Assembly: GCA_007570785.1 (NCBI GenBank)
Contig: ML660774.1
Location: 10,067,742-10,131,741 of the forward strand
Direction of reading: 5' to 3'
Length of the DNA stretch: 64,000 nt
DNA from: Antilocapra americana
Taxonomy: Eukaryota > Chordata > Mammalia > Artiodactyla > Antilocapridae
Positions 18,148 through 31,184 of this stretch are shown in pieces. The notes under the pieces were generated by a model. It was not told where the DNA came from. It searched no databases and saw only the letters and a program-made list of their open reading frames with translations. Made by a program: the position numbers and the translations under genes. The stretch's first letter is position 1. Each line of letters begins with the position of its first letter.

Positions 18148-18517
18148 GTGGGTGTGTGTTTGGAGAATCTGATTGGTGAGCAGGGGAGCCACACTTGATC
18201 TTCCTCCTTCCCTATCAGGTTTCTCTCTGGAGCGTGGCTGTCCTTGCAAACAGGACGGTGTATGTGTGTCTGTGTGTGTGTGTATACGTACATGACCACT
18301 GTGTGTGTGTGTGTACATGTGACCACTGTGTGTGTGTATACGTACATGACCACTGCGTGTGTGTGTACACGTACGTGACCACTGTGTGTGTGTACATGCA
18401 TGTGACTACTGTGTGTGTGTACACATATGCGACCACTGTGTGTGTGTGTNNNNNNNNNNTGTGTGTGTGTGTACACGTATGTGACCACTGTGTGTGTGTG
18501 TGTACACGTACATGACC

Positions 18518-18552
<35 letters not shown>
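18116..18552. repeat. Compound TG microsatellite / minisatellite with assembly gap
   Basis: (TG)n at 18116-18145, then from about 18258 a longer unit built of TG runs separated by TACA/TACG...TGACCACT, seen about eight times with varying TG length, then (TG)n to 18552. Ten Ns at 18450-18459 mark an assembly gap inside it. All open frames across it are repeat artefacts. Confidence 0.9.
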
Positions 18553-18555
<3 letters not shown>

Positions 18556-18599
18556 CATAGGTGAACACTCAGCTGTCAGGCTTGCTGTACAAGTACTTG

Positions 18600-19538
18600 A
18601 AAAGGGGAGCTTAGGACTTGAAAAAAGTAATTGATTAAATTGTTAATTCAAGTAGCACATGAGACCAGAAATTCTTAATTGGAAAATCTGACTTTCACTA
18701 TATTGAATAGAGGCAATGATGGCGAAACATTTACTAAAGATAAAGTCTACGGGTTGAACCTAGAAGAAAATCATGAAAACCAAGCTAAGGTTTATAAATG
18801 TTGATAATTATATATTGTGTGAAAGGATTTGGCTTTACACTGAGGCCATAGATGTGCAATATTGCTTAAAAGAATGGGACTGAATATATCAATGACGTTA
18901 TACCTATGTCATACACCCATATACATATTTATGCTTATTTTCATATCCATATTTTACCTCTAATTATAAACACACACACAGAACTAGAAGTCCATCAAAT
19001 CTAATTTGTAACTGATGCCCTCCAGTGTACTCCTGGGATCCTTTTTGGACTGAGGTTGTTGACAAAACTTTTGGTTTTCCAAAGATATTAGTTTTATCCT
19101 ATACAATTACACTTGCCCAAATTCAATGTCCCTTGTCATTATCTTTATAATCTTATGTCTTTCTTGTGAAGGAGTCACCACGGCATGTGGCAATTTTTTC
19201 CTGGATGACCACATCTCTGTATTCATTTCTCAATTGCCTCAAATGATAAAATAAATATTTTCTTTTTTTTTCAAAGCATGTAAATATATCTATTATAATT
19301 AGCATAAATATATAAAATTTTAAAATTCTACATCAGGTTATCAACTTAGCACTTGAATCTGAATGTTACAGTTCAGAAGGGATAATAAAGACTCTCTGTT
19401 CATAACATGACAAAGAAAGGACCAGAAGTTATATGACTTGTGAAAGCTGAAACAATTATAATATTGGAAGTCATATTCTAATTTTTAATTTAATTATAAA
19501 TTAAAATTTATGTTTAATTATTTTAAATATATAATAGT
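18600..19538. other. AT-rich stretch, no gene
   Basis: No repeat recognised. Near 19480-19520 the sequence is almost pure A/T and strongly self-complementary (TTAATTTAATTATAAATTAA). Confidence 0.55.
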
Positions 19539-19755
19539 ATGAAAAGTGAAAGTGTTAGTTGCTCAGTGAGGTTCAACTCTTTGTGACCTTATGGACTGCA
19601 GCCCACCAGGCTCCTCTCTCCATGGAATTCTCCAGGCAGAAATACTGTAGTGGGTAGCCATTCCCTTCTCCAGAGGATCTTCCCAACCCAATGATCAAAC
19701 CCGAGTCTCTTGCATTGCAGGCAGATTCCTTCATCTGATTCTTTACCTATATTCC
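19539..19755 (-). mobile_element. Bov-tA SINE
   Basis: Antisense BovA body (GTTGCTCAGTGAGG) then the tRNA head (TTGCATTGCAGGCAGATTCC). Confidence 0.83.
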
Positions 19756-19984
19756 TTAGTGGAAACCAGCTACGGACCAATGGGACTGTTTAACAAGTGA
19801 TAAGATTTTTGTTGTATTTGTTTCAGATGTCTGTCTTTAAGAAGAAAAGGAAAGACAAAGGATACCAGTTTCCCAGGTCTATATTCCATTCACAATACCC
19901 TGCTGGTTGTTCTCAGTTTGGAATTATTGCTAATTTTTATTTTTGTAGAAGGTTAATAGTGTTTACTTTTCAAAGGACTTTCAT

Positions 19985-20135
19985 CTATTAGCACATTGAT
20001 TCTCCCCGTACACTTGAGAAATAGTTAGGACACATATTTCTCTACATTTTATGGACAAGCATAGAAATGTTAAATGACATGCTCAAGATGTCAAGTGAAT
20101 CAGAGAGCTGGAGCAACCTCTGGTTGCAAACCTGT
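19985..20135 (+). mobile_element. MIR-like fragment
   Basis: TTTTATGGACAAGCATAG, TTAAATGACATGCTCAAG and AGAGCTGGAGCAACC follow the MIR core order weakly. Confidence 0.45.
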
Positions 20136-20377
20136 ATATATACTGATGTGCCACACTGCATTAGTCACAGCTTGATAGCTCAGCATCAGAATATGAGTGT
20201 AATACAAAGAGAAACACATTTCAAGGCACAGTTAGATCTCTGAATTTTTAAAGACTCTAAACCTTTCAATATTTGACTCTAACCAGAGTTGCAAACTCAT
20301 AGGGAAAACTTTAATAAACCTTTGAGACTCTTATAAGCTACTAATTGATTTTTTACCTGTATCACCTTACCCATTTC

Positions 20378-20505
20378 CAAGGTATTTTCACATAGTATCT
20401 TTGTTTAATCATCCCAACCACTCTACAAGGCAGGAATTGGGTTAATAATCGATTGGCCAGTGAGAAAATGAAACTGCTTAAAAGTCACACGTTAATAGTC
20501 ATGCA
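20378..20505 (+). mobile_element. MIR-like fragment
   Basis: TTTAATCATCCCAACCACTC, AAGGCAGGAATTGGG and GAGAAAATGAAACTGCTTAA fit a diverged MIR. Confidence 0.5.
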
Positions 20506-20521
20506 AGCCAGTCAGTAGTCC

Positions 20522-20694
20522 TCAATCTTTGCTGCACATTAAAATCATCTGGGGACCTTTTAAAATTCTCAAATTCCAAGTCACATCCTGTATTAAAAAA
20601 TGAGAATGACCGGGAGTGGGTTCCCAGTGACTTTTGAAGATCCCAGATGATTCCAGCGTGCAGTCAAATTCAGAAGCCACTGGTGTAAGCAGTG
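20522..20694 (+). mobile_element. MER5A-like hAT nonautonomous DNA transposon
   Basis: Terminal inverted wording is clear: CTGCACATTAAAATCATCTG near the left end and CCCAGATGATTCCAGCGTGC near the right, ending in GCCACTGG. Length of about 170 bp fits MER5A. No transposase is encoded. Confidence 0.82.
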
Positions 20695-20699
20695 GCCAC

Positions 20700-21675
20700 A
20701 CGACAGTTGCTCCCACTCCAGTGTTTTTTCCTCTAGAGAATGGAGGTGCACTCTTAGATAATCTTGCTATCTTTCCTTAGGACATCAGCTACCAGCAGTG
20801 TTAAAAAACAATTTGCCCTTTCTTTTGATCTTCATTTCCATGTGTGGTTAGAAACATTGCTTTGTATAATATGCAGTCATCTGAGGCAGTGACCTTTAAT
20901 AACCTTGATTTTATTTTTAGCTCACCTTGTCTATGACCTATGAGCTTATTCTTGTTACAACAATGAACAGCAATTTCTTTCTTTTTAATTTGGATTTTAA
21001 GTATAATGAAGAAACTTTGAACACCTGTACTTTGAAGATGGAAACAGAAAAGTTGTGAATCATTACTTGATCAAATTTGCTTTTTCTGTAAGCTTCACAT
21101 ACCAACAGTCTTGGATGAGTTCAGGAGAGCAAGGTACTGTCCATTTTTATGATATAAGTTATCAATTGGGGGATAATGAGTATCCCTCAGGACTCTCCTC
21201 TTTATTGCTTAATAAGTAGTTCTCCAAGAAACCTCAATCCATGTGTCTCCCTCTCATTCTTGGATCATGAAGGGCATTTTGGGAACCATATAACCCAGAC
21301 ATCATAGTAAAGAAACAGACATAATCATCACCACCATGCAAACAGAAATTGTTCAACTAGATCTCAGAAATGTGGACACAGAATGTTCCCTTAGTCTGGA
21401 ACAAGATAGACTGGAGAAGATCTATGTTTCAGTCCTTCATCTCCTGGGAGAACATGGATTCAGAAATGAGAAGACAAGAAGTGTCAATACTGCTACTGAT
21501 TATCTACTGTTACTCAGGGCCTCAAGTAACAAACATAGAAGTTATGAGTCTACACTATAAATGATGCTCTCAAGCAGCTTCCTAGACCTCTAGTGTCTGG
21601 GGAGGAAGGTCAGACATTGTATCAATATAAATAATCACTTCATTAGAAGCAATTTCAGTATAATTTGACTTCACT
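20700..21675. other. Unrecognised stretch
   Basis: A 75-codon frame at 21336-21560 shows no family features and is not supported as a gene. No repeat recognised. Confidence 0.5.
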
Positions 21676-21679
21676 TTGC

Positions 21680-22010
21680 CATTTGATCTATTTTTTAAAT
21701 TTATTTTTAATTGAAGGATAATCACTTTACAGCAGTGCATTGGTTTCTGCCAGACATCAACATGAATCAGCCATAGGTATACCTTTGCCCCTCCCTCCTG
21801 AACCTCCCTCTCCATCCCACCCCTCTAGGTTGTCACAGAGCCCCAGTCTGAGTTCCCTGAGTCATACAGCAAATTCCCACTGGCTGTTTTACACATGGTA
21901 ATGTATGTTTCCATGTTACTTGCTCCATACATCCCACCCTCTCCTTCCTCCCTGTCCCCGTGTCCATAAGTCTGCTCTCTATGGCTATTTGACATCTTTT
22001 GGTGATAATA
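21680..22010 (-). mobile_element. Ruminant L1 3' UTR fragment
   Basis: Antisense to the L1 3' end: TTTTAATTGAAGGATAATC, GACATCAACATGAATCAGCC, then the C-rich CCTCCCTCTCCATCCCACCC block. Confidence 0.75.
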
Positions 22011-22019
22011 TATCAACAG

Positions 22020-24798
22020 GCTACCTTTTTCTCATAGTGAAAATAATCATCTTAAAACCATCACATAGCTCACTGAACTTTTTATTCCTACATAAGAAAA
22101 GTCAATCTTCAGATATAACTCATACTGAATTAATTTGCTCCTTGGACTAACAGTTAAGTTATTGAAAAATGCTTGAAATGATTTAACAATGAAGACTAAT
22201 GGATCCCCTTAATTTTGACACTGTAAATCTTACAAATTTTAATCAATGTAACATTTTCATGAGTCAAATGCTCTCTTAAGTAGGAGATATTAAATGGCAT
22301 TAATAAAAATTTTTATCTAATGAAACTGTTTGTAATGTCCTCTTTTAGAAAAGCATACTTCTTAAAGACTAGTATACAAATGATTTTGCTTGAATCATAA
22401 TTAAACCTAAAATAAAATAAGTTTTCTGAATGGTAATTAATGTCTAAATCTTTTTCTACAGGGCCTATTTTACGATTGATCTTCAGGGGTCCCATATTAA
22501 ATAGTCCTCACAAAGTGTAAAGAATTTTATTTTCTCTTTCCAGTTTCCATAGCACTGAGTAAATAACACAAATTATCTGATTTTAAAACTTTGTGTTAGA
22601 AGGTTGCTATACTAATTTGTGATATCAGGATTACCATTGTAATTAGTTTGCAAAATAATCAATATGTTGCATTAGGACAGGGCATATATCCCTGTGCCTC
22701 AAATTCCATAGTGTGACAGAAAAGATTATTTTTAATACGATAAATGTAATGCAGAGTAGGGAAAAAAGATATAGTGTCATTAAAGCAAATAAATTTACGG
22801 GATGCTTGAAAGACAGAAAAAACACAATATCTAGTCTATGGAGAATTAAAGTCAAAGAAGTAAAAGTCCACAACAAGTGCAGGAGAGGTGTTTTTATTGA
22901 GGAAAGAGGTGTGGAAGTTTAAGGTTAAGAGTCGGTGGGTGAGAGTTCTCAGTTCGTGTCATTTCTCAGTTCATGCCCTGAGAAACCTGTCATGATTAAG
23001 TGGAGAGGGATTAAGAGAAGCAGGACATTTGACAAATACTGGCACCTACAGTACATTCCTGTTAAGAAAGCAGATAGTGATGAAACTGCCTCCAGGTTAT
23101 AACACAAATGCAGGAACAAGACCAGAGATTCTGGACATTTCTCCAGGTAATTGCTGATCCTCAAAAGGGCTGATATCTCTCATACAAGGGGTCAAGTCCT
23201 GCCTTTCAGACTTAAGTAAATGTAATAGGAAGATAAATAGGAATTCTAAAATATAAGTTTGAGCAGACAATCCCAAATCCTCAATATTGGAAGAAAATCA
23301 AACTAAAAAGAAGATAATCATAACAGAACTAATATTCAACGGAACAAACAGAGCTAACAGAGACTTGAGAAAAAATATAGATGCATTGCAAATCTTCAGA
23401 GATAAACAACAAGATATTCTACCCCCTAATAAAGGATCTTCACAGACACGTTTTTGGAATTAAAATGTTCACTTTTTAAAGCTCAACCAATGGAGTAAAG
23501 AGTGGAATGGGCAATTCTGAAAATAAAGTAAATCAAGTAGATGATTATATTTAGGCATTTCCTAAGAATATCAGGCAAAAAGTGAAGAAAACAGGTCATA
23601 AGTTAAGGAACATGGAAGCTATATCCAGAAGTCCAACAATCTATCTGAAATTTGAGAAGAGGAAGTAGGAAGCATGGGGGAAGGGCTGCCTATAAGAAAT
23701 GAGAAGGAAATACATATTCCAAGTCCTTTGCTTTTCCCTTTTAGTCCATTAGAAACATTTTCTCCATGTTGACAGCTTCAGCACAGTCTAAAAGGATCAA
23801 ATAATATTTGTTTACAGTCCTGATTTTGAAATAGTCTTGTAAAATGTTATAGTGAAGATAGTGGTAACACAGATCATCAATTAAACCTCAGCATTTGTAT
23901 GTGTCTTCACCCAATACTGTTCTCCTGGTCTCAACAACTCAGATATTAAAGATAACGCTCAACTTAGTCAACACAGGGATTTCCATACATTTTCTCTAAA
24001 TGTAATCGCAAACTTAAAATTCCAGATGAATCAAATTTTCATGAAAGGAATGCACTGAGGTTCCACCAATCAAGCATCACCAATATGCTGAACCCTCTCA
24101 TGTGCTCAATACAGAAAGCTTGCAAGCTATAAGGAATTAAGGCTTCCATATCTTAAATTATGCTTTCTCCATCATGCAATCTCAAATCTTCATCACATTA
24201 ACAAATTAGTTCCCACCCCCCCATGGTAGACATGGAACTTTAAGACTCTTAAACATGTTTTAAGTATGTGTAAATATTGACCATCTGATTTTTTCATTTT
24301 CCTTATGTCAATGATAAGTAATTTGTAGTGCTTTTTCTCTTAACCAAAATTATGTCTACTATTTTATGAATTCTATTGTAAATTCTTCATATGGCAGAGG
24401 AGACCCATTCCTGCATTTGTTTGTTTGGACTGAAAAATGCAATTTTTAATAGCTGTATTAATGTTTACAGCAGAATTAAGATTTATTAGAATCACTCCAC
24501 AGAGCAATATTGTAGAGAATTTATGAACTGTAAAACTGCTCTAAAGGTCACTTGAGATGCAAAAGTTTAATTTGGAGTATCATGTTATGGTACCGAGCTA
24601 CTACACTCAGTGCTTGTTAAAATACAAGGTTTAAGGATAGTTGCTTCAGTCTGCAGAGTTTATGAACTTCAACAAAAATAATTCATATTACCTAATATTT
24701 TACATAGGTTTGGTTTCTTTAAGGTCTGTTCACAAATCCACAACTTATCTCATATGTAAAGTAGTGAAGAAAACCAATACAAATTTGATCTTGCTTCT
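22020..24798. other. Long unrecognised AT-rich stretch
   Basis: No gene-sized frame (longest 77 codons), no young SINE and no recognisable RNA gene in 2.8 kb. It is the longest repeat-poor stretch in the first half of the window. Confidence 0.55.
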
Positions 24799-25003
24799 GG
24801 CTTCCCTGGTGGCTCAGATGGTAAGACGTTTGTCTGCAAAGTGGGAGACCTGGGTTCATTCCCTGGGTTGGGAAGATCCCGTGGAGAAGGAAATGGCAAC
24901 CCACTCCAGTAGTCTTGCCTAGAAAATCCCATGGATGGAAGAGCCTGGTAGGCTACAGTCCATGAGGTCGCAAAGAGTCGGACACAACTGAGCAACTTCC
25001 TTT
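24799..25003 (+). mobile_element. Bov-tA SINE
   Basis: Sense: tRNA-derived head GGCTTCCCTGGTGGCTCAG with B-box-like GGGTTCATTCCC, then the BovA body to GGACACAACTGAGCAAC. The internal pol III boxes are recognisable. Confidence 0.88.
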
Positions 25004-25799
25004 TTCTGAAGTTCACTGTTGTTTTATACAGCACACTGCATATCATTACTTATCCAACTTTTCACATTTACTATTATTATCTATCTTTATTTGGATACAA
25101 AGATTTGTATGAAGGAATAAGTTCTCAAGAGCTATAACAAAAATGAACAAGACAAGTATTTGTAACAGAAGCATTTGGGAAGCCATTACTAAACCAGATT
25201 GTGGATTATAAAAGTGTCTTAATTGGTGATATTATATTTGTATACATGCCGGCATATGCAAAATTATAAAACAACCCAAGCAAGTAAATGTAAAGAGAAT
25301 TATCTATGTTAGAGATTTATAATTCTTTAGCATGCTAAATACTATACAACGAAGCATAATAAAATAGAAAGAAAATATAAACAATAGCAAGGCTCTTTAA
25401 ATTTTTTCTATAACAGATTATATTAAAGATAAAAATAATATAAAATTACTTTTCTATGATTTGATCATACATCAAAAGCATATTTATTAAAGATCAAAAA
25501 TGTAGAATCAGAATATTTAATGTATGTGAGATTTCTAGACATTACAATAACAAACTACAGCTTCATCACAGCGTTTACTCTGTATATCTTAGACTGTAAA
25601 AGAGTGAACACATCTCATGATTAAATAAAGATTTAAAGAGCTGTAATTTAATTACATTTAAACCAAAGAACTATCATGAAATCAGATGATTCAGTTCTCC
25701 CTTTTGAAATTAAAAAGGTGAAGATGATGCCTTCAAAATATCTAAGACTGCATTATTTTTCCCACCATGAAAAAAGTGTAGCTGAAACATTTTACATAT

Positions 25800-26012
25800 C
25801 TATAATTTACTGAACATTTTGCTAAACAATACTTTAAAATGTTTTTTCTTAACAACCCTATGTCAGAGATACTATTATTATCAGTATTTTCAGGATGGGA
25901 AACCTAAAGCTCAGAGAGCTTAAATAACATACCTCAGATCACACAGACATATAATGAGGTAACTCTTGCACCAGTGGTTCAAGTCTATTTTCTTATAAGT
26001 ACATTATACCCT
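25800..26012 (+). mobile_element. MIR SINE
   Basis: AACAACCCTATGTCAGAGAT, TATTATTATCAG, AAAGCTCAGAGAGCTTAAAT and CAGATCACACAGACATA follow the MIR consensus in order. Confidence 0.8.
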
Positions 26013-26157
26013 ATGGTACTGTATTTACGCTAAGGTCTGTTAGACAGGACAGAAGAAAACACTCAGAAAAATGAATCAGAGCTTACTGTAGAAATTATAA
26101 CTGTTTCAATTTGGAGGACTGCGTGTTGTTAAATATTCAGACTATGTCTCTACCTCA

Positions 26158-26386
26158 GTTCAGTTCAGTTCAGTTGCTCAGTCGTGTCAGACTCTTTGTG
26201 ATCCCATGAACCGCAGCACGCCAGGCCTCCCTGTCCATCACCAACTCCCAGAGTTTACCCAAACTCATGTCCATCGAGTCGGTGATGCCATCCAGCCTTC
26301 TCGTCCTCTGTCATCCCCTTCTCTTCCTGCCCTCAGTCTTTCCCAGCAACAGGGTCTTTCCAAATGAGTCAGCCCTTCGCACCAGG
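26158..26386 (-). mobile_element. BovB 3' tail with perfect target duplication
   Basis: Antisense GTTCAGTTCAGTTGCTCAG tail to ATGAGTCAGCCCTTCGCACC. Flanked by an exact 13-bp duplication TGTCTCTACCTCA at 26145-26157 and 26387-26399. It is a 5'-truncated LINE insertion of about 230 bp. Confidence 0.92.
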
Positions 26387-26399
26387 TGTCTCTACCTCA

Positions 26400-27257
26400 A
26401 GTGGTAGGTAATGTATAAAAAAGTGACTTCAATACTGACTCCTCTTCCTCTAACACAGTTCAGTGTTCACAATCTCTTTAGCTGTTTTCAATCTCACCAT
26501 CTTTTTTGGCTTCATGTACAGGGTCATGTTTTCCAGCAGATCTAATCAACCCAACAACACCCATCTCTTTGGATTGAGAAACTGGGAATAAAATGGGTTT
26601 TTTTTCTTGGATAATAGTTCAATGACTCAGACCACAAACCCATCAGGATCACATACTGCCTTCAGAATTAGCTCAGTGGGTTCAACAACACATAATTCTG
26701 AGTATCAGTCAGTCCACACCCATATCCCAAGTTACCACTCTCTTTGAGATATGATCCTATCCAATAACACTTTTACTGATCTCTCGTATATATTCTGTGC
26801 TCCTCTGAGTCATAAAATTTTATAAAATTTATTTCTAAGGCTTATACATCATTCACAGATATTTGAAAGTGAGAAGATTTTTATATCCTCTTTGTATGCT
26901 CATTGTCACTAACGGTATTACACAGGGTTGTGTGATAACAGGAATGCATGTATATAGGGCACATTTATGAGGCTGATTAAGTTTATCTGGCACAGATCAT
27001 CTAAATAATTTAAATAATGAGCCTTGAAGAACTCTAGACAGAGGACAGAACTATTAGCAGTTAGTATTTCATTATGACTCAAGGAAATAAATTTCTCCTA
27101 AATATTCAAAATCAAAGTATATTTTAGAGGCTGTAGCATAAAAAGCAGAACCATGTGGAAAGACTATCCTAGTCATGACTAGAGAGCTCTTAATCTACCA
27201 CTAAATAAAATTTTTCCATCATTCTAGAGAGGCAGGTTTCTAGAATATGCTAGTTGT
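26400..27257. other. Unrecognised stretch
   Basis: No repeat or gene recognised. Composition is slightly less AT-rich than the neighbouring kilobases at 26450-26760. Confidence 0.5.
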
Positions 27258-27259
27258 AT

Positions 27260-27443
27260 GGGCTTCCCTGGTGCCTCAGACAATAAAGAATCTACCTGCA
27301 ATGCACAAGACCTGGGTTTGATCCCTGGGTCTGCAAGATTCCCTGGAGAAGAGAACTGCTACCCACTCCAATATTCTTGCCTGGAGAATTCCATGAGCAG
27401 AGGAGCCACAAAGAGCTGGACAAGACTGAATGACTAACACACT
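27260..27443 (+). mobile_element. Bov-tA SINE
   Basis: GGGCTTCCCTGGTGCCTCAG head, GGGTTTGATCCCTGGG B-box region, BovA body with an internal deletion before CACAAAGAGCTGG. Confidence 0.87.
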
Positions 27444-28477
27444 TGCCTTGCCTTGCCTGCACTTACATATAATTAGTAATGTGTATATAACCTTACTCAC
27501 GACTTAGTATAAGCACATATATGACTATACTTACTCTCTAACTATGAATACATTTTCCAACTAGTCCTTGAGTTATATTTTTAAAGTTTGCATAAAATAT
27601 AACTTTGAAATGTATTACAGTGAGGGACCAAATCTATGGAAACTAATCAATGATTTTGATATGCAATCTAAGCTATCGAGGTAGGCAGAAACATCCTAAT
27701 AGATTGGTGAATTTTCAGAGGAGTTTCAACTTGAGAGTACTACTGCACTCAGCAATAAGATATATTTGTTTTAATTAAGTCTAGAGACAGAATGTGCCTA
27801 AGAACATACACGGCATCATGCTCTAGTGCTGCTGGTAGCCGTTAGGACAACGGCCACTAGAACTGCTTCAAGTCAATGGTAATCCCTGTCTAAATCTTTC
27901 TGTCCATCTCTATTGATAAGATACAGATACAAATGTCATGTATAAATACACTTCTCACCATAATCTCACGTTCTCTTTTGTTTTTAACAGATAAATAAGG
28001 GTAATTATTTACATTTTATTTATAGCCTCTCTGCAGCTATAATTGTGACTGAATACATGGGAATAAAGTACATTGGGCTGAAACCAAAACAACCCAAGGC
28101 AAGATATTGTTTTACAGATTATTCCTTACAGGAGAAAATCTTCATTTGTCACTTCACTGCAGAAATAGTTTAATAGGTTTAAGGATAATAATACTAAAAG
28201 TATGTCTGTTTCAACAACTATGGGAAAAGATAAAGGAATGTTTATTGATTTTAAAAAGGTATAAAAATATTAATAACTTAAAAAATTTCACATATAGTAC
28301 TGCAATGCTTCTGAGAAAGCAGTGTGAAACTTCTTAAACACCTAGAAACTTCTTAAACACCTTTCCCTGAGTGCTTATATCTGCACTTTTTTTAATAAGA
28401 GAAAAATGAACTTATCATAATTATACCACTGATAGTTTGTGTTTTTTGTAAATATAGTCAAACCATGCATATATTAT

Positions 28478-28660
28478 GCTCTGCATTCTATTTATGTTAT
28501 TTCATTTAATCCACATATATCTTCACAAGTAGAAATCACTACACTCATTTTACAAATTAGAAAAGAGAGGTTTCATTTTTCTCTTTCTCAGTAAGTGAAA
28601 GAACTGAGTTTTTAATCTAAGTGTGTCTGGCTCCAACATTGTATTCTCTGCATGAATTTC
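28478..28660 (+). mobile_element. MIR SINE, diverged
   Basis: TTATTTCATTTAATCC, CACTCATTTTACAAATTAG and TCTGGCTCCAACATTG follow the MIR order. Confidence 0.65.
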
Positions 28661-28711
28661 TGTTGCCTCATATTTGAATGCCTTCTGAGGACATGATCAG
28701 TACTGAAAATG

Positions 28712-28877
28712 TCCTACTAGATAGCACAGAGAACTACAGTCAATATCCTATGATAAACCATACAGAATAGAATATTAAATAAGAGGAATGCACATATGTG
28801 TATAACTGAATCAATTTGCTGTACAGCAGTAACTAACACAACACTGTAAATCAACTATACTTTAATTAAAAAAGAAT
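28712..28877 (+). mobile_element. L1 3' end
   Basis: Sense L1 tail: ATAGCACAGAGAACTACAGT, ATAACTGAATCAATTTGCTG, CTAACACAACACTGTAAATC, CTATACTTTAATTAAAAAAG. Confidence 0.8.
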
Positions 28878-29190
28878 TCTCAACGGTATAATTTGATTCT
28901 AGAAAATGATGGAGTCAAGCTTTAAATCCCTAGAGCAATACATTTTAAATCTAGAATCCCATACTATCCATATTATCATGTAAATATGATGATAGAGTAC
29001 AATTTATTTTCAAAAATCCTAGGTCTAACATACATATAGCTTTTATGTTATTTGTGGCAAATATTCAGAATGATTAAATCTAACAGAAAAAGATACTTGA
29101 AGACTAAAATAATATATATATGTCTTATACTGGGCAGAGGACATAGGAGTAGGTCTCTAGGAAATAAAAAAAGGATGGATACATTTATGA

Positions 29191-29515
29191 TGGGCTTCCC
29201 TGGTAGCTCTGCTGGTAAAGAATCCACTTGCAATGCAAGAGATCCTGGTTCAATTCCTGGGTTGGGAAGGTCCTCTGAAGAAAATATAGACTACCCACCC
29301 CAGAATTCTTGAGCTTCCCTGGTGGTTCAGCTCATAAAGAGTCTGCCTGTAATGTGGGAGACCTGGATTCGATCCCTGGGTTGGGAAGATCCTTCAGAGG
29401 AGGGCATGACAACCCACTCCGGTATTCTTGCCTGGATAATCCCAAGGACAAAGGAGCCTGGTAGGCTACTCCACTGGGTCACAAAGAGTGGGATACGACT
29501 GAGCGACTAAGCAAA
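29191..29515 (+). mobile_element. Two head-to-tail Bov-tA SINEs
   Basis: The first copy (29191-29309) stops in its BovA part at CCCAGAATTCTTG; a second complete copy (29311-29515) begins directly with AGCTTCCCTGGTGGTTCAG. Both are sense. Confidence 0.86.
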
Positions 29516-29887
29516 CACACAGATTTATGATAAGAAAAAAAATTTAGATTACTTTAATGTGAAAGTGGTTTTGAGATGAACAGTGAGAAATGCATAAATA
29601 ACCAAGCCTATAAAATAATATTAAAAATGTAGTAGCTTTCAAAGACAAAATGAAATAAAAAGTCAATGTGATCTATAGATAGTCAAAATTTACAGGTCAT
29701 TTTAATGTAAGCACTAACTCTTGATTTAACCAAAAATATGTGATGTAACAATACTGAGATATGGGAAGAGGTTGCAAGACAATATTTAACAGAGACAAAT
29801 TCTCAAAAAATGTTAACAGATGATGATGCTGAAATTGATAATTAGTATTATAAGGATGATTCACTGGATCATAGAAAAAGCAAGTGA

Positions 29888-31180
29888 ATTCCAGAAAAAC
29901 ATCTACTTCTGTTCATTGACTACGCTAAAGTCTTTGAATGTGTGGATCATAACAAACTGTGGAAAATTCTTAAAGAGATGGGAATACAAAACCACCATGT
30001 CTGTCTCCTGAGAAACCTGTGCAGATCAAGATGCAATAGTTAGAACTGGACATGGAACAACTGACTGGTTCAAAATTGGGAAAGGAGTACAACAAGGCTG
30101 TGTACTGTCCTGTTTATTTAACTTACAAGCAAAATACATCATACAAAATGCCAGGCTAGATGAATCACAAGCTGGAATTAAGATTGCTGGGAAAAATATC
30201 AACAACCTCAGCTATGCAGATGATACCACTCTAATGGCAGAAAGTGAAGAGGAACTAAAGAGCTTCTTAATGAGGGTGAAAGAGGGAGAGTGAAAAGCCA
30301 GGCTTAAAACAATATTCAAAAAACTACGATCTGGCATCCAGTCCCATCACTTCATGGCAAGCAGGTGGGGAGAAAGGGTAAACAGTGACATATTTTATTT
30401 TCTTGGGCTTCAAAATCACTGCAGACGGTGACTGCAGGCATGAAATTAAGATGCTTGTTCTTTGCAATAAAAAGTGAAAGTGAGTGGCTCAATGGTGTCT
30501 GACTCTTTGCAATCCATGGACTGTAGCCCCCCAGGCTCCTCTGTCCATGGAATTCTCCAGGCAAGAGTACTGGATTGGGTTGTCATTACCTTCTCCAGGG
30601 GAATCTTCCTGATCAAGGGATTGAACCTGGGTCTCCTGCATTGCAGGCAGATTCTTTACCATTTGAGCCACCAGCAAAGCCCTAACCTACGACAAACCTA
30701 GACAGTGTATTAAAAAAGCAGAGAAACTACTTTGCTGACAAAGGTCTGTATAGTCAAAGCTATGGTTTTCCAGAAGTCATGTACGAATATAAGAGTTGGG
30801 CCATAAAGACAGCTGAGCACTGAAGAATTGATGCTTTCCAATTGTAGTGCTGGAGAAGACTCTTGAGAATCCCTTGGACAGCAAAAAGATCAAACCATTC
30901 AATCCTAAAGGACATGAACTCTGAATATTCATTGGAAGGACTGAAGCTGAAGTTCCAATATTTGGCCACTGGATGCAAAGAGCTGACAAACTGTAAAAGA
31001 CCTTGATGCTCTGAAAGATTGATGACAGAGTCTGAGATGGCTGGATGGCATCAGTGACTAAATGGACATGAGTTTGAGCAAATCCTGGTACATAGTGAAG
31101 TACAGGGAAGCCTGGTGTGTCCATGGGGCTGCAAGGATTTGGACACAGCTAAGCAACTGAACAACAACAACAACAACACT
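29888..31180 (+). mobile_element. BovB LINE, reverse-transcriptase part to 3' end, interrupted
   Basis: Sense BovB with recognisable RT wording: TACTTCTGTTCATTGACTAC (catalytic region start), GGAGTACAACAAGGCTGTGT, and GCAGATGATACCACTCTAAT, which encodes the ADDT box. It is split by an antisense Bov-tA at 30466-30683 and resumes at about 30688 to the 3' tail near 31180. Many stops and indels; not functional. Confidence 0.88.
30466..30683 (-). mobile_element. Bov-tA SINE inside BovB
   Basis: Antisense AAAAGTGAAAGTGAGTGGCT, BovA body, tRNA head CATTGCAGGCAGATTCTTTA to CCACCAGCAAAGCCC. It separates two collinear parts of one BovB, so it is younger. Confidence 0.88.
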
Positions 31181-31184
31181 ATAA

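Noticed and set aside
18087..18568. Frames of 106-133 codons rich in His-Thr or Cys-Val
   Set aside because: Translation of TG/CA repeats across an N gap.
24719..25046. Open frames of 60-100 codons on both strands over SINEs (also at 4430-4848, 30474-30701, 48797-49162, 58716-59096)
   Set aside because: These are translations of Bov-tA and Bov-A2 bodies, which carry few stops in several frames.
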